In this document: positions 38,588-46,355 of the stretch, one piece after another
Numbering within the stretch: position 1 is the first letter of the stretch
Layout: every line of letters begins with the position of its first letter
DNA from: an uncultured Steroidobacter sp.
GTDB lineage: Bacteria; Pseudomonadota; Gammaproteobacteria; Steroidobacterales; Steroidobacteraceae
DNA: 64,000 nucleotides
Reading direction: 5' to 3'
Assembly: GCA_937864115.1 (NCBI GenBank)
Contig: CALMII010000028.1
Span: forward strand, 186,001-250,000
Made by a program: the position numbers and the translations under genes
The notes under the pieces: model-generated
What the model was told of the DNA's origin: nothing
What the model saw: the letters and a program-made list of their open reading frames with translations, nothing else
Databases searched by the model: none

Positions 38588-38743
38588 GGTCGTCACTTGT
38601 TCAAGAAGCGGAACGAAACAGGAGGGCCGCAAAAGTCTGCGACTGGCTCCGTGGGGCGAGATGCGTTTTGTGGCGCGTTCGGTGATGATGGCAGGCAACG
38701 GGTTTATCGCCTTCCGCGTCGATCGGCAATGGGTCGGAACGAG

Positions 38744-39997
38744 ATGAAAGTCATCGTGCTCGGTAGCGGTGTGATCGGCGTGACTTCTGCCTGGTACCTG
38801 GCGAAGGCCGGCCATGAAGTCGTCGTGATCGACCGGCAACCGGGTGCCGCACTGGAAACCAGTTTCGCGAACGCCGGAGAAATCTCGCCGGGCTATGCCT
38901 CGCCCTGGGCCGGACCGGGCATGCCGCTGAAGGCGATCAAGTGGCTGTTCCAGCGTCATGCGCCGCTGGTGGTGCGTCCGCAGGTCGATCCGGCGCAGTG
39001 GCGCTGGATTCTGCAGATGCTGCGCAATTGCACGTCCGCACGCTATGCCATCAACAAGAGCCGCATGGTGCCGATCGCGGAATACAGTCGCGACGTGCTG
39101 CGCGAGTTGCGCGCACAGACCGGCATCCGGTACGACGAGCGCTCGCTGGGCACGCTGCAGCTCTTCCGCACCCGGAAGCAGCTCGACGGTGCTGCGGACG
39201 ACGTCGCGGTACTCAAACAGCTCGGCGTTCCCTACGAAGTGCTGGACCCCGAAGGCTGCATTCGCGCCGAGCCGGGACTCGCCGAAGTCCGTCCGGTCAT
39301 CGTCGGCGGCTTGCGGTTGCCGCAGGATGAAACGGGCGACTGTCACCTGTTCACGCAGCGTCTCGCCGCGCTGGCGCAGCAGTCGGGTGTGCGATTCCAC
39401 TATCAGACGCGCATCGAAGGCATCGAGCGCTCGGGCGATCGCATCGGCGGCGTGCGCACGGACCAGGGCCGGCTCGAGGCGGATATATATGTGATGGCGC
39501 TCGGCAGCTTCTCGACGCCGATGGCGCGCACGCTCGGCGTCGATCTGCCCATCTATCCGGTGAAGGGCTACTCCATCACCGTCCCGATCGCGGACCTGGC
39601 GACGGCGCCGCAATCGACGATCATGGATGAGAGCTACAAGGTCGCGATCACGCGGCTCGGCGATCGCATCCGCGTCGGCGGCACGGCGGAACTGTCGGGA
39701 TTCAACTCGCGCCTGCACGAAGCACGACGCGCCACACTCGAACTGTCGTTGCTGGGCCTGTTTCCGCGCGCCGGCGATGTCGCGAAGGCGACGTTCTGGA
39801 CCGGCATGCGGCCGATGACACCCGATGGCACGCCCATCGTCGGCCGCAGCCGCTACGCCAATCTCTATTTCAACACCGGCCATGGCACGCTCGGCTGGAC
39901 GATGGCCTGCGGCTCGGGCCGGATCATTGCGGACCTCATCTCGGGGCGCGCGCCGGATATCGATGTGAGCGGGTTGAGTCTGGAACGCTATCGCTGA
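38744..39997 (+). CDS. dadA: D-amino-acid dehydrogenase
   Basis: 417 residues, the usual length. The dinucleotide-binding motif VIVLGSGVIGVTSAWYLA is at the N-terminus, followed by the DadA-specific FANAGEISPGYASPWAGPGM and LKAIKWLFQRHAPL. The C-terminal GMRPMTPDGTPIVG and GHGTLGWTMACGSGR are the FAD-site signatures. It oxidises D-amino acids to 2-oxo acids at the inner membrane. The frame is open far upstream, but the ATG of MKVIVLGSG is right by homology, preceded by GGAACGAG. No alanine racemase gene is adjacent. Confidence 0.95.
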   Translation: MKVIVLGSGVIGVTSAWYLAKAGHEVVVIDRQPGAALETSFANAGEISPGYASPWAGPGMPLKAIKWLFQRHAPLVVRPQVDPAQWRWILQMLRNCTSARYAINKSRMVPIAEYSRDVLRELRAQTGIRYDERSLGTLQLFRTRKQLDGAADDVAVLKQLGVPYEVLDPEGCIRAEPGLAEVRPVIVGGLRLPQDETGDCHLFTQRLAALAQQSGVRFHYQTRIEGIERSGDRIGGVRTDQGRLEADIYVMALGSFSTPMARTLGVDLPIYPVKGYSITVPIADLATAPQSTIMDESYKVAITRLGDRIRVGGTAELSGFNSRLHEARRATLELSLLGLFPRAGDVAKATFWTGMRPMTPDGTPIVGRSRYANLYFNTGHGTLGWTMACGSGRIIADLISGRAPDIDVSGLSLERYR

Positions 39998-40016
39998 AAT
40001 CCTCGCTCCCCCTCTT

Positions 40017-40072
40017 CTGTAGGTCAGGCTTCAGCCTGACTGTTTTCAGGCCGGCTGAAGCCGGCCCCACAG
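40017..40072. repeat. REP/BIME pair
   Basis: CTGTAGGTCAGGCTTCAGCC and inverted GGCCGGCTGAAGCCGGCCCC with a TGTTTTCA spacer lie just after the dadA stop. This is the canonical two-flavour arrangement of the family. Confidence 0.9.
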
Positions 40073-40170
40073 GAAGAGGGCGATGCGACCAACGAATGGC
40101 AAGCGCCGCAACGACCGCTGCCACACGCCGGCCGTGTCAGGCATCGCAATCGTTCGTCTATAGTCGACGC

Positions 40171-41247
40171 ATGACGTCCGTTGCCGCTTCATCCGCCGTA
40201 CCGCGAGGCCTGTCGCGCCTCTTCGGCCTGCAGCGCATCCGCGTCACGCTCATCGCGGCGGGACTGCTCGGACTGCTGCTGAGCCTGCCCAGCGAGACGG
40301 CCACGTACGTCGTCGTGCTGCGCGCCTTGATCGTCGGCTTCGCCGCCATGCTGATGTTCGGCGTGTTCGAGCAATGGCCGCGCACGCTGCGGCGTGTGCC
40401 TCGCTCGGTACTGCAGCTCATCGCGATCGTCGTCGTGATTCCGTTGGCTGCGATGCTTGCGTACACCCTGACCACCCACGACTACGAACAGTTCACCGAC
40501 GACCAGAAGCGTGCGATGGCCGCGGGCTTCGGCATGCTCGTGTTCACGGGCATCCTGTTTGCTCCCTGGATCGCCGTGGGCGCCATGCTGAAACAGCGCG
40601 ACACGTTCGCCCGCGAACAGGCGCTGGCGTTCGAGCTCGAACGCAGCCAGCTCGAACGCAGTGCGCTGGACGCGCGCCTGCGACTGCTGCAGGCGCAGGT
40701 CGAACCGCACTTCCTCTTCAACACGCTCGCCAACGTGCAGGCGCTGGTCGACGCCGGATCGCCGCAGGCCTCGCGCGTGCTGGCGAGCCTGATTGCGTAT
40801 CTACGCGCCGCGGTGCCGCGCATGCACGAATCGTCGACCCGACTCGACCAGGAGCTGCGACTGGTGCGCGCCTATCTGGACGTCATGCAGATGCGCATGC
40901 CCGATCGCCTGCAGTTCTCGCTGCGCGTCGATCCGGCCGCGCAGGCCCTGCCCTGTCCGCCGATGACCGTGCTGACGCTGGTCGAAAACGCAGTCCGGCA
41001 CGGCATCGATCCGAGCGAGGACGGCGGCCGCATCGATATCGATGTCATGGTGCGCGGCGAGCGCTGCATCATCCGCGTCAGCGATACGGGCGTCGGCCTG
41101 CAGGCCTCCAGCGACGGACTCGGCACGGGACTCTCCACGCTGCGCGAACGATTGCGCCTGGCGTACGGCGGCAGCGCGCAGCTGCGGCTGCTCGAAGTCG
41201 AGCCGCGGGGTGTCTGTGCCGAACTCGACCTGCCCATGCCGTCATGA
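40171..41247 (+). CDS. LytS/YehU-type sensor histidine kinase
   Basis: 358 residues. Four transmembrane segments lie between residues 20 and 155 (VTLIAAGLLGLLLSL, VVVLRALIVGFAAMLMFGVF, LQLIAIVVVIPLAAMLA, GMLVFTGILFAPWIAVGAML). They are followed by a coiled coil and the His-kinase motif QVEPHFLFNTLANVQ, the conserved phospho-acceptor His. The ATPase part has LVENAVRHGI and DTGVGL. It phosphorylates the LytTR regulator encoded next; the two genes overlap by 4 bases (ATGA), i.e. translational coupling. The signal is unknown. The ATG was chosen for its place just ahead of the first membrane segment. Confidence 0.9.
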   Translation: MTSVAASSAVPRGLSRLFGLQRIRVTLIAAGLLGLLLSLPSETATYVVVLRALIVGFAAMLMFGVFEQWPRTLRRVPRSVLQLIAIVVVIPLAAMLAYTLTTHDYEQFTDDQKRAMAAGFGMLVFTGILFAPWIAVGAMLKQRDTFAREQALAFELERSQLERSALDARLRLLQAQVEPHFLFNTLANVQALVDAGSPQASRVLASLIAYLRAAVPRMHESSTRLDQELRLVRAYLDVMQMRMPDRLQFSLRVDPAAQALPCPPMTVLTLVENAVRHGIDPSEDGGRIDIDVMVRGERCIIRVSDTGVGLQASSDGLGTGLSTLRERLRLAYGGSAQLRLLEVEPRGVCAELDLPMPS

Positions 41248-42023
41248 CGCAACCGACTGCATTGATCGCGGACGACGAACCGCTGCTGCGCGACGCGCTG
41301 GAGCGGATGCTGCTGCGGGCCTGGCCCGAACTCATCATCGTCGCGCAGGCCCGCAACGGTCGCGAAGCCATCGACCTGTTCGAGACGCATCGGCCGGCCA
41401 TCTGCTTTCTCGACGTACACATGCCCGGGATCACGGGCATCGAAGCGGCCAGCCACATCGGGCGCCGTGCGCATCTGGTATTCGTGACGGCCTACGATCA
41501 GTACGCCGTGCAGGCCTTTTCGCAGGGAGCACTCGACTACCTGGTGAAGCCCGTCGAACCGCAACGACTGGCAGATACGGTGGCGCGACTGCAGGAACGG
41601 CTGCGCAGCGCACAACCGGCACTGAATACGGAGGCCGTGCTGCAACAGCTCGTTCAGTCGCTGCGGCTCGGCGCGTCCGCCGCGCCGCTGCGCTGGATCC
41701 GCGCTTCGATCGGCTCCACCGTGCGCCTCATTCCGACCGAGGACGTCGACTACCTGCGCTCGGACGAGAAGTACACGCGCGTGGCCTGGCGCGACGACAA
41801 CGGCAAACCGCAGGATGCCATCGTGCGCACGCCGCTCAGGGAACTGATCGCGCAGCTCGATCCCGCACAGTTCGCCCAGGTGCACCGCTCCGCCGCCGTG
41901 AATCTGCGCGCCGTCAGTCACGTGATCCGCGGCGAGAACGAGACCGCGGACATTCATCTCAAGGGACGCGAGGAAGTGCTGCCGGTCAGCCGCAGCTACC
42001 TGCATCTGTTCCGGCAGATGTAG
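41244..42023 (+). CDS. LytTR-family response regulator
   Basis: 259 residues. A receiver domain spans 1-120 (IADDEPLLRD; FLDVHMPGITGIEAA with the phospho-Asp; VTAYDQYAVQAF; DYLVKPVE). The LytTR DNA-binding domain spans about 145-255 (LIPTEDVDYLRSDEKYTRVA, FAQVHRSAAVNLRAVSHVIR). It is the partner of the LytS-type kinase and is expected to bind direct repeats near target promoters. Confidence 0.93.
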   Translation: MTQPTALIADDEPLLRDALERMLLRAWPELIIVAQARNGREAIDLFETHRPAICFLDVHMPGITGIEAASHIGRRAHLVFVTAYDQYAVQAFSQGALDYLVKPVEPQRLADTVARLQERLRSAQPALNTEAVLQQLVQSLRLGASAAPLRWIRASIGSTVRLIPTEDVDYLRSDEKYTRVAWRDDNGKPQDAIVRTPLRELIAQLDPAQFAQVHRSAAVNLRAVSHVIRGENETADIHLKGREEVLPVSRSYLHLFRQM

Positions 42024-42026
42024 CGC

Positions 42027-42512
42027 TCAGGCGTCGGGCGTGGCGTCCGCGGCGATTCTGGAGTCGCCGGCACGTTTCACGAGGTAGTAGCCCGCGGTGA
42101 CCGCGATGGTCAGTGCGCCGATGCCGAGCATCGTCATGCCCGTCATGTGCTCGAAGTCCAGCACGATGATGTGCCGGCCGATCGCGATCGTGGCGACGAT
42201 CAGGATGATCTCCAGTCGCAGGCGGTGCTCGGTGAAATACGTGCGCAGCGTGTCCAGCAGTTCCAGGCCGAGGATGATCAGCAGGATGCCGGCAAAGGCG
42301 CGCTGCAGCGCCCGCTGCAGCTCGGGCACGGAATCGACGTTCGTCGGCCCGGTGCCGCTGGTGATTCGATGCTCGATCGCCTGGTAGATCAGGTAGAACA
42401 TTTCGGCGATGGCGATCGTCAGCACGATGAGCAGCAGCACCTGCAGCAGCACGATGACGATGCGTTCGAATCGTACGGTCAGGTCAGTCAGGGGTCCGGA
42501 GCTGCCGATCAT
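42027..42512 (-). CDS. PsiE-like inner-membrane protein
   Basis: 161 residues with four hydrophobic segments (IVIVLLQVLLLIVLTIAIAE, LQRAFAGILLIILGLELLDT, RLEIILIVATIAIGRHIIVL, TMLGIGALTIAVTAGYYLV). The pattern AFAGILLIILGLELLDTLRT and LRLEIILIVATIAIGRHIIV is that of the phosphate-starvation-inducible PsiE family. The function is unknown. It is convergent with the LytTR gene with a gap of only 3 bases, so both genes must share or lack a terminator here. Confidence 0.8.
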   Translation of the reverse strand: MIGSSGPLTDLTVRFERIVIVLLQVLLLIVLTIAIAEMFYLIYQAIEHRITSGTGPTNVDSVPELQRALQRAFAGILLIILGLELLDTLRTYFTEHRLRLEIILIVATIAIGRHIIVLDFEHMTGMTMLGIGALTIAVTAGYYLVKRAGDSRIAADATPDA

Positions 42513-42604
42513 TGTTGTTTCCTTCGTTGCGTCGGTGGCGCGCGCGGCCGATTTCACGGCTGCAAGCCGCGGATTGCAAGTCGCGACCTGCCGCAGTCGT
42601 GGCG

Positions 42605-42943
42605 CTACTCCTCCACGGCGGCGCGCAGACGTTCGATCGCCGCATCCCAGTGCGCGGAAATGATGTCGAGGCACTGGCGCGCCTCGTCCAGCTTCGCCGG
42701 TTCGATCTCCCACATCTGCTCGCGCCCCTGCCGCAGGCCGCGCACCAGCCCCGCGTCCTGCAACACGTGCAGATGCTTGGTGACCGCCTGGCGCGTCACA
42801 TCGACATTGGCCGTCAGCGCCGCGATCGATGCCGGACCGCCCGAGCACAGCCGCGCCACCAGCCGCAGGCGGGTCGCATCGCCCAGCGCCGCAAACACCG
42901 GGGCCGCGGCGTGCAGTTTCGCTTCAGGGCGTCTGGGCAACAT
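42605..42943 (-). CDS. ArsR-family transcriptional regulator
   Basis: 112 residues. A winged helix-turn-helix (FAALGDATRLRLVARLCSGG, SIAALTANVDVTRQAVTKHL, HVLQDAGLVRGLRQGREQMW) spans residues 15-90 without the classical metal-binding CxC. Such non-metal ArsR proteins typically control an adjacent SRPBCC gene. It overlaps the upstream SRPBCC gene by 20 bases, so the two are translationally coupled. Confidence 0.88.
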   Translation of the reverse strand: MLPRRPEAKLHAAAPVFAALGDATRLRLVARLCSGGPASIAALTANVDVTRQAVTKHLHVLQDAGLVRGLRQGREQMWEIEPAKLDEARQCLDIISAHWDAAIERLRAAVEE

Positions 42944-43391
42944 ACCGCTCCAGCGCCACGGCCTGTTCGTTCCAGCCGCCGACGTTCTCCTGGTACACCT
43001 TCGCGCGACGCGCCAGCGACAGCTGGTTGAAACCCGACTCGGTGATGGTGAGTTCGGTGCCGCCGGCCACCTCCTTGAGTTCGAACACGACCAGCGTCGT
43101 CGGCTCCGCCGAATAGTCGGCCTGCGGATCCTTCATGCCCGGATGCCAGCGCCAGGAAAACAGCGATTCGGCGCGCATCTCTTCGACGAAGATGAAGTAG
43201 TCGTCGTCGCCCGCGATCTCCGGCCGCATCACCATGCGCACGCGCGCACCGGGCTCGAACTGGCCTTCCCATTTCGCGACGCCGAACCAGGCACAGAATT
43301 CTTCGATGTTCGTCAGCGCACGCCAGACTTTGCTGCGCGGTGCGCGCAGGGTGATGCGCTTCTCGATCGTGCGGGGCGTAGCGGTGTTCAT
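42924..43391 (-). CDS. SRPBCC (AHSA1-like) lipid/ligand-binding protein
   Basis: 155 residues. The START/AHSA1 fold is visible as IEKRITLRAPRSKVWRALTN, FCAWFG, FEPGARVRMVMRP, SLFSWRWHPG and the C-terminal helix (AKVYQENVGGWNEQAVALER) that ends the hydrophobic pocket. It probably binds a small hydrophobic ligand and may act as co-effector of the ArsR protein. GAGG nine bases before the ATG selects MNTATP as start; the long upstream frame to 43553 is not needed. Confidence 0.88.
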   Translation of the reverse strand: MNTATPRTIEKRITLRAPRSKVWRALTNIEEFCAWFGVAKWEGQFEPGARVRMVMRPEIAGDDDYFIFVEEMRAESLFSWRWHPGMKDPQADYSAEPTTLVVFELKEVAGGTELTITESGFNQLSLARRAKVYQENVGGWNEQAVALERYVAQTP

Positions 43392-43583
43392 GGCGGATAC
43401 CTCGGCGGCGGAGAGGGCGGCTGACATGCAATCGTTCGGTTGCATGTTAGGCGGGCCCGCGGCACATATGCAACCATATGGTTGCCTTTCGATGATTCGA
43501 CATCGAGTGCACCGGTCAGCACGGATCTGGCACGCGATCTCCGACGATGACACTATCCGCGCGCCGAAAACCGGAAGTCATCC

Positions 43584-44096
43584 ATGGCAACAGTCGAGAT
43601 CGTACCGGCGACGACAGCGCAACGAGCGGCGCTGGAAAACCTGATGCAGCTCTACATCCACGACTTTTCCGAGCACTGGGCCGGGCGGAGCGAAGGCGAG
43701 CTGCGCGAGGACGGCCGGTTCGCACCGTATCCGCTGGATGCGTACTGGAGCGAGCCCGCGCACGTGCCGCTGCTGATTCGTCGCGGCGGTTCGCTGATCG
43801 GCTTCGCGCTGCTGAATGCGAATTCTCATACGGGGCAGCCGGTGGATCGCAACGTCGCGGAGTTCTTCATCGCGCGCAAGTATCGGCGCACCGGCGTCGG
43901 CACCGAGGCGGCGCATGCCGTGTTCGCCCGATATCCGGGGCAATGGGAAACGGCGGTCGCGCGCCGCAACCTCGCGGCGCTGGCGTTCTGGCGCAAGACC
44001 ATCGCGGCGTGCCCGCAGGTGTTCGATCTCGGGGAACACGACATCAACGACGCACACTGGAATGGACCGGTGATTCGCTTTCAGACCCGCTCATGA
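43584..44096 (+). CDS. GNAT-family N-acetyltransferase
   Basis: 170 residues. The acetyl-CoA-binding motif RKYRRTGVGTEAAHAVF (R/Q-x-x-G-x-G/A pattern) is at about 99-115, preceded by a beta-strand NVAEFFIA. The N-terminal EIVPATTAQRAALENLMQLY is typical of the family. The acceptor is unknown. GGAAG lies 7 bases before the ATG. It overlaps the thioesterase gene by 4 bases (ATGA). Confidence 0.87.
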   Translation: MATVEIVPATTAQRAALENLMQLYIHDFSEHWAGRSEGELREDGRFAPYPLDAYWSEPAHVPLLIRRGGSLIGFALLNANSHTGQPVDRNVAEFFIARKYRRTGVGTEAAHAVFARYPGQWETAVARRNLAALAFWRKTIAACPQVFDLGEHDINDAHWNGPVIRFQTRS

Positions 44097-44566
44097 CTTC
44101 GGCAGCGGATTTCGACCTGCCCTCGCCGTACCTGATGGAGATTCGCGTCGAGGAACGCGACATCGATGCGTACCAGCACGTGAACAATGCGGTGTACGTG
44201 ACCTGGTGCGACCGCTCTGCCTGGCATCACTCTGCCGCACTGGGAATACCGATCGAGCGATGTCTGGAACTCGATCGCGGCATGGCGGTGGTGCGTACGT
44301 CGATCGCCTATCTGCGCCCGGCGTTTCGCGACGATTCGCTGGTCATGGCCACCTGGCTGCTGCCGGCAGACAGCCGGTTGTGCCTGCGGCGGCGCTTTCA
44401 GTTGATGCGACCTGTCGACGGCACGACGCTCTGTCGGGCGGAAGTCGAATATGCGTGCATCGAACTGTCGAGCGGCCGGCCGGTGCGCTGGCCAGCCGAG
44501 TTCCGGCCGGCGTATGCGAGCCGGTCCGACGTGCTGGCAGCGTTGCCGCAGCTGACACCGGTGTAG
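44093..44566 (+). CDS. Acyl-CoA thioesterase (hotdog, FadM/YbgC-like)
   Basis: 157 residues. The hotdog signature EERDIDAYQHVNNAVYVTWC (catalytic Asp and His) is near residue 20-39, and SIAYLRPAFRDDSLVMATWL is the central strand region. It hydrolyses acyl-CoA thioesters; the chain length is unknown. It is translationally coupled to the GNAT gene. Its last 169 bases are overlapped by the opposite-strand methyltransferase frame. Confidence 0.88.
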   Translation: MTSAADFDLPSPYLMEIRVEERDIDAYQHVNNAVYVTWCDRSAWHHSAALGIPIERCLELDRGMAVVRTSIAYLRPAFRDDSLVMATWLLPADSRLCLRRRFQLMRPVDGTTLCRAEVEYACIELSSGRPVRWPAEFRPAYASRSDVLAALPQLTPV

Positions 44567-45357
44567 GAAGCGGCCGGTTTCTCGGCGAGATAGGCCACGC
44601 GCGACAGCCGCCGTTCGCTGGCGAGCCGATGCACGACGGCGAGAAATGCCTGCCGTCCTTCGAACCGCTCCCGCCCTTCCACATCGAGCAGTTCGCTGCG
44701 ATGCCGTTCGCGCGCACGATGCCAGCGCCCCGACACCAGCGCGGCATTGCCGGTGACGTCCTGCTGCGAAAGCGGCCTGAAGCCGGCCAGCTCCAGCAGT
44801 TGCTCGTTCGTTCCCTGCGGAACGAACACGAAGGAACCGACACCGCTGCGCTGCGCGAGCTGCTCGCCGCTCACCGGGCCGGTGATCACCGCCGGATCGG
44901 TGAACATCACGCGCGCGCCCGGTTTCACGACGCGATGCCATTCCCACAGCATGCTCAGGCGCTGCGGGAAGCGGTTGAGCGAATCGATGCACACCAGCGC
45001 ATCGAACGATCCATTGTCGAACGGCAACGGCGCGTTCGCATCGACCGCACGGAAGTTCGCGCTGCCGACTCGCCTGCCGTCGGCAAGCCGGCAGGCCATC
45101 GCGACTGCATGCTCGTCGGCATCGATGCCGACGACATTGCAATCCGTCTGGTCGCCGAGATAGAGCGTCGGCCCGCCGGAACCGCAGGCGACTTCGAGCA
45201 CCTGCTGTCCCGGCCGGAGATTGAGCCATGCGATGAAGCGGTCGTACTCGTCGAGCGTCAGCCAGCTGTTCTGGCCGATGTCGTCGCCGAAAGCCTCGCG
45301 ACGGATCTCGGCCAGCAGCTGCGCGTCGCCGAACAGATCTGCATGCGTCGCTGCCAT
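44398..45357 (-). CDS. Class I SAM-dependent methyltransferase, with a run-on C-terminus
   Basis: 319 residues. Motif I is LEVACGSGGPTLYL (about 53-66) and the later motifs are NVVGIDADEHAV, PFDNGSFDALVCIDSLNRFP and PGARVMFTDPAV. The enzyme fold ends near RLSRVAYLAEKP (44577). Then the frame continues without a stop for 55 codons (ASYTGVSCGNAAS...) into the opposite-strand thioesterase gene. The extension has no fold signature, so it may be the product of a lost stop or frameshift. The methyl acceptor is unknown. The start is 7 bases after the mddA-like stop, so the two form a unit. Confidence 0.8.
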   Translation of the reverse strand: MAATHADLFGDAQLLAEIRREAFGDDIGQNSWLTLDEYDRFIAWLNLRPGQQVLEVACGSGGPTLYLGDQTDCNVVGIDADEHAVAMACRLADGRRVGSANFRAVDANAPLPFDNGSFDALVCIDSLNRFPQRLSMLWEWHRVVKPGARVMFTDPAVITGPVSGEQLAQRSGVGSFVFVPQGTNEQLLELAGFRPLSQQDVTGNAALVSGRWHRARERHRSELLDVEGRERFEGRQAFLAVVHRLASERRLSRVAYLAEKPAASYTGVSCGNAASTSDRLAYAGRNSAGQRTGRPLDSSMHAYSTSARQSVVPSTGRIN

Positions 45358-45364
45358 GTCGTGT

Positions 45365-46123
45365 TCATCCGCCGACAGCGATCCGGCGGTCCGGCTGCCG
45401 GCGCTTCAGCCGCGGAATCAGCATGGGCACGCGGCGGCGATAGTTCTCGTACTCCGGATGGGCGGCCACCAGGTCGCGCTCTTCGAACTGGATGGCGACC
45501 AGGATGTACGCCGTCGTGACCAGTGCGAAGAACAGGTGCGTCACCGTCATGACCGGTGTCGCCCAGAAGACGATCAGCCAGCCCACGTACAGCGGATGAC
45601 GCACGATCCGGTACGGCGCAGGCGTCGCGAACTTCAACGGCGTGTACGGCTTGCCCAGCAGTTGCAGCCACACCTGGCGCAGGCCGAAGAGATCGAAATG
45701 GTTGATCAGGAACGTTGCGACCAGCACCAGGCCCCAGCCGAATGCATAGGCGGCGTGGAGCGCGCCACGCGCGAGCGGCGAGGCGACTTCCCACACGACC
45801 CCTCCGAGCGGCTGCCAGAAGGAAAACAGCGCGATCAACGCCAGGCTGGAGAACAGCACGTAGGTACTGCGCTCGGCGGCGTGCGGGATGAGGCGCGTCC
45901 ACCAGCGCTTGAATGCCGGTCGCGCCATGACGCTGTGCTGAAGCGCGAACAGCGTGAGCAGTCCGAGATCGACCAGCAGCGCATTTGCCAATGGTGCGTC
46001 GCGGACGGAATCCATCGACTTCGGCACCCACAGGTTGCCGATGAAACCGATGGCGTAGAGGAACGTCGCGAGAAAGACGGCATAGCTGGCGATGCCGTAC
46101 AGAAAGATCAACAGTCGTTTCAT
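45365..46123 (-). CDS. mddA: NnrU/isoprenylcysteine-methyltransferase-like protein, probable methanethiol S-methyltransferase
   Basis: 252 residues with about five to six membrane segments. The C-terminal methyltransferase signature is APYRIVRHPLYVGWLIVFW, then QFEERDLVAAHPEYENYRR. The N-terminus ASYAVFLATFLYAIGFIGN and LWVPKSMDS is characteristic of the MddA family, which makes dimethyl sulfide from methanethiol and SAM. I am fairly sure of the family and less sure of the substrate. GGAGAAAAGGCC precedes the ATG. It is transcribed ahead of the methyltransferase gene and diverges from the winged-helix regulator. Confidence 0.75.
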   Translation of the reverse strand: MKRLLIFLYGIASYAVFLATFLYAIGFIGNLWVPKSMDSVRDAPLANALLVDLGLLTLFALQHSVMARPAFKRWWTRLIPHAAERSTYVLFSSLALIALFSFWQPLGGVVWEVASPLARGALHAAYAFGWGLVLVATFLINHFDLFGLRQVWLQLLGKPYTPLKFATPAPYRIVRHPLYVGWLIVFWATPVMTVTHLFFALVTTAYILVAIQFEERDLVAAHPEYENYRRRVPMLIPRLKRRQPDRRIAVGG

Positions 46124-46355
46124 GGCCTTTTCTCCAGAACAGATGAACGATTCGTCGCGCCGCCACTCACCCGCGTCATGCACCGGTCCCTGGCGTAGGT
46201 CAGTGACTACGGCTGCCCATGGATCAGCACCCGTCGGGCCGCTTGTGCGGTCACAGGCGTTGTGACAAAAGGCTAAGGTTCCGGCCGTTGACGAGTCCCG
46301 GGCGCTCACCGGGAATTGACCGGGATTTGGCCGGGAATCGACGGGATCAGTCGCC

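Noticed and set aside
37199..38743. A 5' extension of dadA upstream of MKVIVLGSG
   Set aside because: The open frame upstream is antisense to the aminotransferase gene and shows no DadA similarity.
44771..44791. GGCCTGAAGCCGGCC-like stretch as another REP copy
   Set aside because: It is a short chance match within the methyltransferase coding sequence and lacks the GTAG/GTGG foot and the partner arm.
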